In this document: positions 45,301 through 56,605 of the stretch, one piece after another
How positions within the stretch are numbered: the first letter of the stretch is position 1
How the letters are laid out: every line of letters begins with the position of its first letter
From: Cymbomonas tetramitiformis
Taxonomy: Eukaryota > Chlorophyta > Pyramimonadophyceae > Pyramimonadales > Pyramimonadaceae
Direction of reading: 5' to 3'
Assembly (NCBI GenBank): GCA_001247695.2
Contig: LGRX02026037.1
Coordinates: forward strand, 1-64,000
DNA: 64,000 bases
The notes under the pieces: generated by a model
Told to the model about the DNA's origin: nothing
Database searches by the model: none
What the model saw: the letters and a program-made list of their open reading frames with translations, nothing else
Made by a program: the position numbers and the translations under genes

Positions 45301-48299
45301 TCCTTCCCTGCGTGGCGAAACGCGACTCAGCGTTGCGAGACTTATAATAGTTTTATCTGCCTCTGCTTCTGCAAAGATAGGCCACATCCAGAAGAGAGAA
45401 AAGGCGTGAAGGCCATATCAAAGGCATAATGAGTACACCTCACATTTACTGTGCCTGGGGTTGGTCTTCCGTAAGAAGTACCGAAATGGACGGTGAGGCC
45501 AAAAAAGTAAGAAGTTCTTGGTTCCTGCCGAGGCTTGCTCCGGAGAGATTAAAGTAACTTACACGCAAATGTCTTTGCCTGCTTCGAAGACGACCGGCTG
45601 CAGGACCTCGGCGAGTTGCTTGCGCTGTTCCACAGTGAGCTTTGAGAACAGAGGCACCTTGCGCAAAGTCTCCATACGCCACTCCTGCTGAATAGACTTC
45701 AGGCTGCCAAAGACACTCTCGAAAGTTGTCCTCTCGAGCTTGAGAAGTTCAGTGTCACCCTGCATAAAGCGGAGGGCACTCCCCGGTTAGCACCGCGTGA
45801 AGCGCGGCAACAGCTGACTCCACAGCCAAGTTGCCGGCCGGCCCTTCGCATGTATCACGAGTATATTCATGCAAGGGTTTCACCCACTGGCTTGAGGAAT
45901 TCTCCTGGGGCGAAACGTTTGGTAAATGTATCAAACTATTCATATGTATGATGCTGAAGCCCTCTCAATCTACGTCCTGAGGTAGTTGTTTTGTAATAAA
46001 GCTGCAAGGATTGAGTATTTGAAGGCATTCTTTCACGGCGAGTAGGGCCATACGATCTGAGCTGCTTGACTCACGAGAACGTTTGGTCAGCCGAGATTGT
46101 AGACTATTCAAAATAGAGTGCTTCACACAAGACGCAAGCGTTTTTACTTTCACGTCAAAGAATGATATCTAGCTTACGAAAATCACCTGCATCTACTCAC
46201 CCTATAATTCAATACAAAGTGACAGCGAGCAGTATTCATTGTAAATACAACGTAAATTGTGACTGGCGGTGTTTACCACGCAAATTCTACTGTTAGATAG
46301 GTTTGTCGAGGAACCCGAAACACGATAGATGACGATTTTATGCTGCAAATTCTATCTTGACCGAACGTCGCAAAATTGGGAGACCTGGGGACTAAAGTCA
46401 GTCTTGGGAGAGCAGCAAGTGCGGGAAACACCGTTCCGTTCTGCACACTCGCAGCCCGGGCAGAGTTGTTCAAAATGGCAAGCTCGCCGAAGTGATCTCC
46501 CTGTTGCAGATGACACGATTCCTCTCAGTGGAACATGCATGCAGCCCTACGAACTGGCTTACGAGTGCAAAGTTGCCTGCCAAAGCTCAACTCCCACTGC
46601 AAAGGTTTCACAGTTGAAAAGTCGCTTGATAGTTTTGTCAGAGGAGTGCGGCTTACCCTTTTGAGGACGCGAATAACATTTTCTCCGGCCTCTGCACGAT
46701 GCATGAGTTGCAAGCCACAACCAACCCGTCAGCATTCATGATGCTGCAGTTTGAAACCGTCTGAGGCAGCTGCACGACAGGGCACACAGACGCCTGCTTG
46801 CGGGAAAGCCCACCTTTGGATGCATCTAGGACGTTCAAACTGCCGTCTGAGACCAGAAACATAGAATCGCCTTCAGATCCTTGTTTAAAAATGAATTCGC
46901 CTGGCGCGACCTTCATTTTAATGAGCTGCTTTGACATCTCTGTCAGCTGCGCCTGGTTGCAGTTACCAAGCAAACCGACCTTTGACAACGCATCGTACCG
47001 CCATGCTTCCTCAAGAGTGCCTGCTCATCCACCACGAAAAAATCGTTTCTCAGGGCCTGTTAACAGAAGGTGAAGCTCGAATGTTTTGAGAAGGGTGCCG
47101 TCTCAGAGGGGCGGACTGCCGAAAGGATGTGTTGCAGGTGCTAAGTGCTACGCTCTCAAAAACCAAGTTCTGAAGATGGGTTGCAAGCAAAAATGCCGGG
47201 GAAAATAGATGCGCGGAAAAGGTGATGCGTCGCTCAGTTGCCCCGTTTCGAGTTGTGGAAATCTTACCCAACATTGCTTGGAAGTCTGTTCGATTGAGAA
47301 ACAAGCAGACAGCTCCTGTGCCCACCGCCATGATACTTGCTGCGCGAACGTCGTCGTGCACCAGCGCTCGCTCTCCAAAGCTGGCACCGGCTTTGAGCTC
47401 AGACAGCACTTTCTTGTTCTCGTCCTGCACTTCGACAGCGCCTTCCTGAATAATGTAAAACTTTTCGCCAATGTCTCCCTTTTTGAACACGTATTCGTTC
47501 TTCTCAAAGGTCACCGGCTCGAGCGCATTGGCAAGGTCATTACGTTGGCCAAGGTTGAAATTCTGGAACGATGGTACGCTCTTTATCAAATCCAACTTTA
47601 GGTCTTGAACTTTTTGCTCGTGTGCTTTTTTTATGGAGACGTAAACCTTCTGCTCCATAACCCACAGCTCGCACTCTGTGTCTGCCCGCACTGTTGCATT
47701 TCGTGGGCAGTTGTACAATAATGCGAGTTCTCCGAAAGATGTACCCGAACTAAGTACTGACAGCAGCCGTTCCTGCTCGTTTTCAGACTTTTGGTACACC
47801 TTGCAGGTTCCTGTGCTGATAACATAAAATTTGTCGGCTTCGGTATCACCCTGCTTGATAATGTCTTCACCAGCATGAACCTCCTGTTGAATTCCACGCA
47901 GCAGTCAGCACGCGTGCAGGATGGAGTGTGTCATTCAACTGGAGCAAGAAGTGAGGTAACAATGCATAGCTTCTAGTTCATACAGGCACGGCATACCAGT
48001 TTGCTCATCGTTCCAATCAAAACGGTCTTCACTTCGGGCTTCAAATTTTGGAATAGCAGATTATTAACAATAGTCTTGCTAATTAGCTGGATGATATTTT
48101 GTGATTTGGGGCACATGGTGACCGCAATGTCTGCGCCTGATGCCAAGTTCTGCGCTGCAACAGCGATACGTTTACGTTTCGCAGTCGCCACATCTCGAGC
48201 TATGTTGTCCTGCGTAGATCTCTTTGGTTTTCCTTTTGAGCCGTCGTCCGGTACGTCTGCCGGCAAGGACGAACGATCTTTTGATCCTCCACAACCCAT
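42352..48299 (-). CDS. cGMP-dependent protein kinase (PKG), 13 exons, 882 aa
   Basis: Exons on the minus strand: 48299-47997, 47883-47268, 47020-46814, 46523-46432, 45759-45563, 45307-45157, 44996-44661, 44420-44292, 44130-44044, 43813-43703, 43196-43056, 42789-42685, 42525-42352. They sum to 2,649 nt with all phases matching. The protein starts MGCGGS, a myristoylation/palmitoylation signal for membrane anchoring. Four cyclic-nucleotide-binding domains follow, each with a phosphate-binding cassette keeping FGE and Arg (FGELALLYNCPRNAT, FGERALVHDDVRAAS, FGELAILNNSARAAS, FGELAILRNEVRSKT). The AGC kinase domain has GVGAFG (residue 575), AVK Lys595, YRDLKPEN, DFGFAK, CGTPDYMCPE and WWALG, and the chain ends in FDDF, the hydrophobic motif. 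It transmits cGMP signals by Ser/Thr phosphorylation. Intron 9 has a GC donor. The gene looks intact. Confidence 0.93.
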
Positions 48300-49545
48300 G
48301 AGGCAGGTGGCTGTGTCAAAGTAGCGTATAAGCAGAGAGTTAATTTTGATGTGCTATGTATCACACAGATTCCACACGCGGAGCTGGTCGATAGTATCTT
48401 GGCAGAGATACAAATGTTTTAAAACTTTCGGCACTAGTACGCGGATAACTTTTGAGAAACTATGGCTTGTATGACATATATTGAACCGTTGACATGAACT
48501 CTCGTTTTGTGCACTCCAGCCAGCAGTTGTCACCGGGTCCCTGTTCTTCAGTTACACAACAATGCCAGCCGTCTAAAAGGCACACCTGCATTTCGACGAA
48601 GCACAGAAATCATACAACATTGACGAAGTTTTGAAAAGAAAAGTGATATCCTTTTGCACTGCAAACAATTCAGGACAGAACGGGAATCTTCGACTATCGA
48701 GTCTCTTCTAAATTAGGAGAACCAGAAACTAATTCACGCTCCGTTCGGATGAAAATGAAGTGGTATGCAAAACGCCTAAAAGTGTACGGCAAACCCATGC
48801 CCAACAAACCGATGAACGACAACATAACTGAATCGAAATGGACACCAGCGACAGTTTTACCCAACCCAGACCACTGCAAGGCAATTCGATACTCCGACAG
48901 ACAGCGCATAAACCATACCTTGTCTGTACAAGGTGGTCAGGGTTAAAATATTGAATCTGCTTATCAACTTCGTAAGCTGTTGAATTGCGTTGTTACATAC
49001 AAACCGTCGCTATATTATAAGCAACAGAACGACCCACTTAGAAAGTTGTGATTTAAAGATAGAATTGCGAAGACGTCGAGCACAGAGGGCTCAATCTTGG
49101 AAGCTACAGTTGAAACAGTTACAGTGTAGAGAAATTACTATAATTACTGTACAAGAACAACAGCGACCCTCGCGTCGCGTCGCCTCGCCTGCCCTCGAAC
49201 GCAGCGATGATCGTGATGATCAGAGATCACGGATTTATAGTCTCGTAGTCTCAAGTCTGTAATCTCCGAGCCTCTTCGATCAACTGTAACGTCGACCCTC
49301 GCGTGTCGCAGGCCGCGCAGAGGCCGCGCTCGGAGAAACTCTGGGAACAAGACGAAGAGTTACCCCACGCGTATTTTGTGTACAAAAGATAAATGCAATC
49401 ATGCCGATCGGATGGCAATCATTAGAGAGAGAACATATTATTTCACAACACAAATGCAATCATGCCCTGGAGCTGTCGATGTGACTTGTGGTAGTTCTAG
49501 CTAGGCGCCCACATCGTCATTTTTTGCAGTATCGTATATGTTATA
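48300..49545. other. Intergenic region upstream of PKG
   Basis: No gene is supported. It presumably contains the PKG promoter (minus strand) and, at the far end, that of the following plus-strand gene. The only notable feature is the dispersed repeat at 49267-49345. Confidence 0.4.
49267..49345. repeat. Dispersed 80-bp repeat, second copy
   Basis: TCCGAGCCTCTTCGATC-ACTGTAACGTCGACCCTCGC, then GCCGCGCAG-GGCCGCGCTCGGAGAAACTCTGGG, matches 13948-14028 apart from a few substitutions and a short indel. Its ends CTCCGAGC and GCTCGGAG are inverted, so it may be a tiny mobile hairpin. Confidence 0.65.
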
Positions 49546-49661
49546 ATGGGGGTCGAAGAGGAGGCCAAGGAGTATTTGCAGACGGTCGCAGAGCCGGTTT
49601 TGCACAGTCTACTTCGGGACCTGGTGTGCACCCATCGCTCAGGCTCTGTGATTTAAGACAT

Positions 49662-50532
49662 ATGCCGCAAGAAGAGGCGCCCAATAATCTATCTTATCAC
49701 CATCCGCTTCCTGCTTCCATCAACGATTTGAGCCGCGCGCAACAACTGTCACGACCGCTTGATGTTTTCTATGTCGACATAACCAAGCCACCTGTAAAGT
49801 CCGCCCATCTAATCTTTTGATTAGATCATCGCAGCGTCATATTCTCAGGTTTTTTAGATCCAACAGGCAGTAGACCGTCCACGAGATGTTCGAGAGTACA
49901 CCATTAGGCACTTTCAACAACAGGCGTGGAAGGAGCTCGACTTGAAGAGCGCCGCAGGTACTTCGACTTATTTTCTGTCTTACTCGATCTTATTGTGATT
50001 TGATATTGGCGTTGACTAAGTGCAATTCAGTTTTCGCTCGCAAAACTACGCGCGTCTCCAAACACACACGAACGACTCGCGCATGTCGTCCCTCTATATC
50101 TGTTCCTCCGTCGAATACAAGTCAAACATCTCGGCGAAGCGGAAACCACGCCGGCAAGAGAGTGCATTCCGCATCGGTTTCGATATCTCGGCTTTATTTT
50201 CTTGCGATCCGGGAAACTCACTATTTGCGCATACCACAACAATCCGTTTCTCCCCCCCCCTTGCTGCGTTAAGCTTGCGCCTGTTGGCATCTGAATGTCC
50301 ACGGCTGGTTCCTCCTAATATACCGTTCGCTTACGTGTCAGTTTAGGGTTTTCGGGGAGTGTCTGATTTTTGCGCAGGTGGCACACTGCACGCATCAACG
50401 AAGGATCCCGCGGACCTTGTAAACTCAGAATATGAAGCGGACACGGCCATCGACGAAGAAATGGACCTAGACCAGCTGTTGCTGCCCGGCGGTGGGCGCC
50501 CCCCGACGCCGGCAACTTGCCTAGGGAGATGA
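49662..50532 (+). CDS. Small RIIa-like protein, three exons
   Basis: Model: 49662-49793, 49858-49957, 50378-50532, giving 128 residues with consistent phases and GT-AG introns. Exon 2 encodes QQAVDRPRDVREYTIRHF, which resembles the dimerisation/docking (RIIa or DPY-30-like) helices of ciliary and PKA-type adaptor proteins (P-x-DV then aromatic and His). Exon 3 is acidic (EADTAIDEEMDLDQLLL) and ends in a Pro/Gly tail. An overlapping upstream frame, 49546-49656, encodes MGVEEEAKEYLQTVAEPVL and a further 17 residues. It looks like a second helix pair of the same kind in another frame, so the true 5' exon may include it through an unrecognised intron or a frame error. A ciliary role is inference. 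Confidence 0.5.
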
Positions 50533-50962
50533 TGCTCTGGCCGATTCAGTTATGTAACAGCTGAGCCAAGTAAAGTAATAACCACCACTCATTATCTATA
50601 TCATAGTCTTAATCGCGGCGTTCTGTTTTTGGCGGTGTCGCCTTGACGGGTGGGAAATGCCGTCGAGTTGGCAGCCGCACGAGAGCGCACCAGTTCACCC
50701 TAAATGTAGCGCAAGGCGGGGCGCTGCCACAGCTTAGCTTTCAAGCGCCTCGCACCGTCTTTGTGCTCGCCTTGCCCTGTCTGAGGGGGCGCTAGGGGTT
50801 TCACGGAGGGCAAGGGGGTTACGTGGGTTTGGAGACGGTTATCAGGGAAGCTTCCTGGCAGCAGCAGGTTCTCACTATGCTACAACGGCTTTGCATTGCG
50901 AGGCTGGGCCCGGCAAACCTCCCCAGGTCCGCAGTCTAGATATTGTGCTGCAAACCTCCCCA

Positions 50963-51330
50963 GGGTGAGGCAGGGTCGGCTGGAGAGGGCAGGTTGAGGC
51001 AGGGTCGGCTGGAGAGGGCAGGTTGAGGCAGGGTCGGCTGGAGAGGGCACGGTGGGCGGCTGGAGCGGGCAGGTGAGGCAGAGTCGACTGGTGAGGGCAG
51101 GGTGAGTAACGATCCGCTGGAGAGGGCAAGGTGAGTCAGGGTCGGCCGGAGAGGGCAGGGTGAGTCAGGGTCGGCTGGAGATGGCAGGGTGAGCGAGAGT
51201 GAGGCAAGGTCGGCTGGAGAGGGCAGGGTGAGGGAGTGTCGGGTGGAGAGGGCAGAGTTATTGAGGATCGGCTGGAGAGGGCTCGTGAGCAAAAAGGAGG
51301 GCCGGCTGGAGAGCACATGAGAAGGCGGAG
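50963..51330. repeat. Minisatellite, unit of about 28-30 bp
   Basis: GGTCGGCTGGAGAGGGCAGG followed by GTGAGGCA-like spacers recurs about twelve times with drift. The Pro/Ser-rich minus-strand frame across it is a product of the repeat. The sequence before it (50533-50960) contains no recognised gene. Confidence 0.75.
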
Positions 51331-51834
51331 GGTTGGCTGGACAGTACGCCAAGAAAGAGGCGTGGCTACAAATGTTACTGACGAGCCCTTTCGGCCTTAC
51401 TATATCTTGTCTTAGGTTTTGTTGTGAAGTTGTGCATCTGCGCGGGCTCAAGCACCCGGGCCATACAGCCACCTCCCTATCACAGGAAAAAGTCGCAGGG
51501 AGTGGGCACAGGGGGTCAGTCACTCGTAGCCTTGAGCCCCATCGCACCTCTTGGAACCAAGGCAACGATGTCATCCTGCGCATGAGGGATTTCCAAAGAA
51601 TGGTGACCGCGGGACACGGGGAGGGTACGGCCTCGCTTCTGAACCATGCTTGCAGAGATGGGCGGGTGGGCATGCTGCAAATCGAGCGCACTCTCCGTCA
51701 AGGGCAGGCACATTGCAGGTGTACAAGTGCGTGGTAGGCCAGTCCTGATGCCATGGCGTGAGTAGTGCACGTGCGCCTGTTCTGACGTTCTTCGTTTGGG
51801 TCCGCTCACATGCGCGTCTGAGCAGCATGCGCAG

Positions 51835-53222
51835 CAGCGTCGGTGGCCGGAGCTTGGAACGCGCTGCTGGAGGACGGCAACGGCCGCGCTTCCCCTGCGG
51901 CTCTGCAGCAGCAAGACGTGGTTGACGTGCTGCTTGCGATCCTTGAAGAGCAAATCTCGAAACGTCGCGAGCGCTTGGAGCGCCTCCTGGGAGGGGTATC
52001 GCGCACACACCATCTCTCGTCCTGTTCTCCTCCTGACCCGTGTACCCTGGAATCCTGGCATGCAACTCAGTCGGCCAATGGCAGGCACTGAAAAGGCTTT
52101 GCACAGGTCCGGGGGGTTTGGATTTGTGCGGTATGGGAGGCTGCAATCAGTTGCAACATGGCCGTGCGTATTCAGTATCATACAGTGCTCAAAACAGGCC
52201 ACATGTGTCTCCGGTGTAACGCCACCCTCAACCCGTGGTCCCGTTGTGATCCTCACCGCGCGGCTCTTGCGGCAGGATACCACTTCGACAAATGTGGTAT
52301 CCTCCTTGCAAGTTCTCTTTGTCACCGCACTCTTGATTCTGTTGGCATAAGCTGATATACTGGCAACTAGCAAGCGGGCAGCTGATGGAATTTGCGGGGG
52401 AAGAATGCGTTCTGGCAGCCGTTGGATGAGATTGTGGCGGCTGTGGTGGCGGAGCTGGGCTCCCGTGGGCGCTCCCTGGGGGGCAAGGGCGAGGCCGGCG
52501 CGAAGCCGTCCGAGTACATGGCAATCCTCAGGTGCCTCCACCAGCTCCGCCGCGTATCCACCACCTTGCCTCAGGTGCCTCTTCCGACGCTGGGAGTCGG
52601 AGGAAGTCCGGCTTCTGCCACGTTGTTGTGATATGCGGTGGTTCCAGGGTTTGGGGTCAACACGGATGCAGGACTGTGCAGAGTCGTCCGGTTGCTGGGG
52701 GAGCTGGGGGAGTTGGGGTGTGCAGAGATGTTGCAACGAAGCAGGCCGAGGCCCAGCCGGTAAGCGAGGACGCGCAGGAGGGTGCGGCGCATGCGCTGCA
52801 CGCGTGGTTCTCGGCGGAGGCTCCTGCGGAAGCTGCCGCCGCCGAGGGGGACGAGATGGAAGGTGCCGCCCCGATAGCTCCGAGGCGCTGTCACTGCCCA
52901 GGCAGCATAATGCCGGGCCATGCGGGGCACCAATATTGCCGGTGCAACCTACTGCCGGGTCATGCGAGGCGCCGCCGTTGGCAATGTGGCAAAATGCCGG
53001 GGTCCGGTTTGGGCGAAATGCTGTTTGGTTTCATTTCTTCTTGTGTGGATGGCTGCAGGTAACACAGAGGAAAGCGGGGAGGCCGCTGATTCCGGGAAAG
53101 CGGAGAGCAGCGCCAAAGGCTTTGATTGGCGAAAGGAGATGAAAGAATATTTGGGCAAACTCGGGGGCTTAGAGAAGCTCACAAGGTCGCTTTGCTGGCC
53201 TTTCCCGCAGATTCCCTGTTGA
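51835..53222 (+). CDS. Unknown protein, at least four exons, 5' end unresolved
   Basis: Exons 51835-51995, 52404-52531, 52726-52862 and 53059-53222 join with matching phases (GT-AG) into 195 residues plus stop. An in-frame TGA at 51819 shows that exon 1 starts after that point or that another exon lies upstream. Exon 1 is helical (LQQQDVVDVLLAILEEQ, KRRERLERLL), exon 2 has DEIVAAVVAELGSRG and SEYMAIL, exon 3 is Ala/Glu-rich (HALHAWFSAEAP) and exon 4 is charged (FDWRKEMKEYLGKLGG). No domain is recognised and there are no membrane segments. Codon use is GC-rich, unlike the flanks. A coiled-coil adaptor is possible. The long minus-strand frame opposite it is a shadow. Confidence 0.5.
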
Positions 53223-53913
53223 GGCTTGCCGCCGAGGCTTCTTCTAGCCCACCTCAAAATATGCATGTAGTGGATAGCGCCTCTCGAGATGTCTTCCGCT
53301 CATAAAGTTGTGCTTCTTCGGCAATCGGAAAATGTCCGCTGCACAATCTCGGAAGACGTTGGTCACTTTCCCTCTCCTGAAGCCCCCCCCACCCACCCCC
53401 CTGCGATCCCGTTCCCTACGACTCAGGCCCCTACCAAGTACTGGGGAGTTCGGCAGCTGGGGGATCTTGCAAGCCGTGGCGCGTCTATCAGCGGCATCCA
53501 GTGCGCCCCCTGCCCCTCAACCCACCCCCTTCCTGCTGCTGCCTCGTTGTCCACTGTGATGTACCAATCCAGAGACTCCTTGTTCAACAATGGATCCGAT
53601 AGATTTTTTTTTTTTTTTTTTTTTGGGAAGGGAAGATCAGCTTCCCAGCTAGTCCCCGCCGCGGCCTTTCCTTCGCACGCAGAGCGACTCTGAGATGGAG
53701 GCCCTTCAGAGCGCGGAGGATGGCAGCCGTTGACGAATTTGAGGAGACATGCTCGCATCAGCAGAAGCCGGGATCGCATCGCATGATGATCAGCACGCGG
53801 TGCGATGATTCGAGGTGGGAACAGATTGCAAGAACCCATCGCGGGGCATGCTTTGAGACGGGAAGGTGCGGAGAGGACATAATTTACGCAAAGCGCAGGG
53901 GGCGCCGCTGAGG
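53223..53913. other. Spacer with a poly-T run
   Basis: No gene is supported. A homopolymer of about twenty T lies at 53604-53624. Confidence 0.4.
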
Positions 53914-54388
53914 CTCACTCAAGCGTCACTCAGGCTCCACTCAGGCGTCACTCAGGCGTCACTCATGCGTCACTCAGGCGTCACTCGGGCGTCACTCAGG
54001 CGTCACTCAGGCGTCACTCAGGCGTCACTCATGCGTCACTCAGGCGTCACTCATCGTCACTCGGCGTCACTCAGGCGTCACTCATTCGTCACTCAGGCGT
54101 CACTCAGGCGTCACTCAGGCGTCACTCAGGCGTCACTCAGGCGTCACTCAGTCACTCAGGCGTCACTGGCGTCACTCAGGGCGTCACTCAGGCGTCACTC
54201 AGGCGTCACTCAGCGTCACTCAGGCGTCACTCAGGCGTCACTCAGGCGTCACTCATCGTCACTCATGCGTCACTCAGTTCAGGCGTCACTCAGGCGTCAC
54301 TCAGGCGTCACTCAGGCGTCACTCAGGCGTCACTCAGGCGTCACTCAGGCGTCACTCAGGCGTCACTCAGGCGTCACTCAGGCACCCT
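53914..54388. repeat. Minisatellite of an 11-bp unit, GGCGTCACTCA
   Basis: Roughly forty copies in about 475 bp, mostly exact, with scattered short deletions and variants (CATGCGTCACTCA, CATCGTCACTCA). Because 11 is not a multiple of three, all frames run through the same peptide phrase, so the long plus-strand frame is not a gene. On the minus strand the unit contains TGAGTGACG, a bZIP-site-like string. Confidence 0.9.
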
Positions 54389-54953
54389 GCCGGCTGCCGG
54401 GTTGGTGTACAGGCCTGGGAGAGCTGGCCTGCAAGCAAGAGTTGTGGCAGGCAAGAAGGTGAAAGGGCGGACTGGTACTCCTACGTTGCCCTCTCTCACA
54501 TGCCACGGAATCTGCCAGTTCACTCTCGCTTCTTTCGAACGCCAATCACATTGTGATAGGTACACCACAGAGCATGCCATGCTGGCATTGTTCTCGTACG
54601 TGCCGTGCAAGTTCCGACGTGTTTGGATGCTCGCACAATGACGAGTCTTTTGTATCGATCGGAAGCAACCACAGTTCTTGAGTTTGGTGTGATGCGATGG
54701 TGAAAGTACATAGCTGAGGTCTGTGTTGGTACCCTGCCGCCTGGGTGCCGAATTTCGCAGCCGGGTGCTCATCTTGGGTCCGGCGACGGAGCCTCAGCCC
54801 TTCATCCGTCATTCATTACTCAGCTCGGTCGGGGGCACTTCCCGAAACCCCCAATTTTTTATGGGCCACAGTTTTAAAAGTCATTTCGTATTCATATCGA
54901 TCTAAATGCCATGGCACACAATCTGCGTTTTACAATTTTGTGTATTAACTCAC

Positions 54954-56213
54954 CTTCCCACTATGTCCTCTTGGAGCAACCCCCCCCGAATGAGTGGACC
55001 ACCATCTCGTCCTGCGGGGCCGCCGAGTCGATGTAGAGCTGCGCTGGATAGCCTACATGTAGCGACCCTCTGAGGCAGCATATCGTCCTGATCTTCGAAA
55101 GCCTGCCGACGCATGCGCCTCCTGTCCACCAGCCGCATACTTTGCGCCAGGAGGTGGCAAACCCCTCTTCCCGAGGCAGCACCCCCGAGGCGGGCCGGCG
55201 CCAGCCTCGCCCAGTGGTTGCGCACGCCGGCCCTCGCAGCGCCACCGCCTGCAGTTTCACCACAGCCTCGATGCATGCCCTCATGCCAACCTCCACGTCC
55301 CCTGGCTCGTGGATTTCTGTACAGGCTCCTCGCCTCCGCTTGTCCTCGCCCCGTCTCCGCTGTCGTCTCGCTCTTCCACCTTGCTGCTCAGCAACCGACG
55401 GGGCAGAAAGGGCACCGCAATACATCACGCCCTCCCAGCCGCACGCGTCCAGCAGCTCGGACATTCAATGTTAGATAAAAGTTAAGAGGCCTTGCCGTAG
55501 TGGTAAGATCACCATGGGAGATCGCATCCAGCTCTTGGAACCAAGATCGCGCCACCCGGTGCGGAGTGATCACGGTGCCTATCGCACCCTCCGTGCTTAG
55601 CTCCCGGGCCGTTTTGTGCGGCAGCCCCGCAGCGGGCTGATCCCTTTGATCTCCACGTGGCACTTCTACACCACCGCCTGCTCGCAGCTCGGGCCTTGCC
55701 ACTGTTCTTCGCGCCGCTGTAGCTCCGCTCCGTGCACGATACGATCCACCGTTGTCACTGCTCCCGCCATTTGCTCCAATGCTCCCGTCCACTCACCTCC
55801 TCCTGTAGTGAAGCTTTTTCTCTCCAAACCCTGAGGGGTCCAGAGGTGTTGCACCGCTCTATGCTGGGCCCCCTAGGCCTGGGCCGCGCCGGTGCCGGGA
55901 AGGGCGTCTCCGCGACCTCGTCCCTGTGCATGCCGCGTGGTGCCTGTGTTCGAGGAGCAGCTGCGGCCGCCGCTAGTTCATCGTCGCTGTGCACACGGGA
56001 AAAGCTGCCTCGGCTGCGTGCTTTGCTGCACAGCCCAGCATGGCCGAGCCATCCCTTGTCGTTGTTGAGATCTTGCTCTTGCCCGGCGCAGTGTCCGGGA
56101 TCAGGGATCAGGTCATCGGAAAGGGCGTAGGCTTTCTCCTCATACTTGGCTGTGAGGGTGTCACTCCCTCTGTGAGCAGCTCCGTCTCCGTCCAGACCCG
56201 CGCAGAGCGGCAA
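54954..56213 (-). CDS. Probable spliced gene, function unknown, model incomplete
   Basis: Several minus-strand stretches look coding and have good splice borders: one ending at 55797 (AKYEEKAYALSDDLIPD, SDDELAAAA, WREKASLQEE, then GTGAGT), one at about 55625-55515 (KTARELSTEGAIGTVITPHR, ARSWFQELDAISH, then GTGATC), one around 55460-55380 where one frame gives RCPFCPVGC, and one ending at 54954 (QAFEDQDDML, GLLQEDIVG, then GTGAGT). I could not join them with certainty, and both a start and an end are missing. The CPFC phrase may be part of a zinc finger. No function is assigned. Confidence 0.3.
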
Positions 56214-56335
56214 CGCTGTGAACCGTGCATTACCTTGGTGCTAGACCCCCCTCAATCTCGCGGATGGGGACGTCCTCCGACGCATGTGATATATTTTGGC
56301 TGTGCCACCTCCTGTCCGCGGTTCATGGAGCTGCC

Positions 56336-56605
56336 CGCCGCCGGCTCCTCCCTCTGAGAGCTTATGACTGCTTATGACGCCGGCTCCTCCCTCTGAGCTT
56401 ATGACTGCTTATGACGCCGGTTCCTCCCTCTGAGAGCGTATGACTTATGACGCCGGCTCCTCCACTCTGAGCTTATGACTGCTTATGACGCCGGCTCCTC
56501 CCTCTGAGAGCTTATGCCTGCTTATGACGCCGGCTCCTCCCTCTGAGAGCTTACGACTGCTTATGACGCCGGCTCCTCCCTCTGAGAGCTTATGACTGCA
56601 TGTTT
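56336..56605. repeat. Minisatellite of about 40 bp
   Basis: GCCGGCTCCTCCCTCTGAGAGCTTATGACTGCTTATGAC-like units, about seven copies; some lack GAGAG or the second TATGAC. They overlap the possible 3' end of a minus-strand exon at 56830-56580 (GENLLSQLPRMRSWLRLATL, FREESNEEG). Confidence 0.8.

Noticed and set aside
51516..52736. 406-codon minus-strand ORF
   Set aside because: It lies opposite four exons with good splice phases on the plus strand, has no domain and a biased composition; it is a GC-driven shadow.
53866..54462. 198-codon plus-strand ORF with RRHSGVTQASL repeats
   Set aside because: An 11-bp unit yields the same peptide in every frame; it is a translation of a minisatellite.
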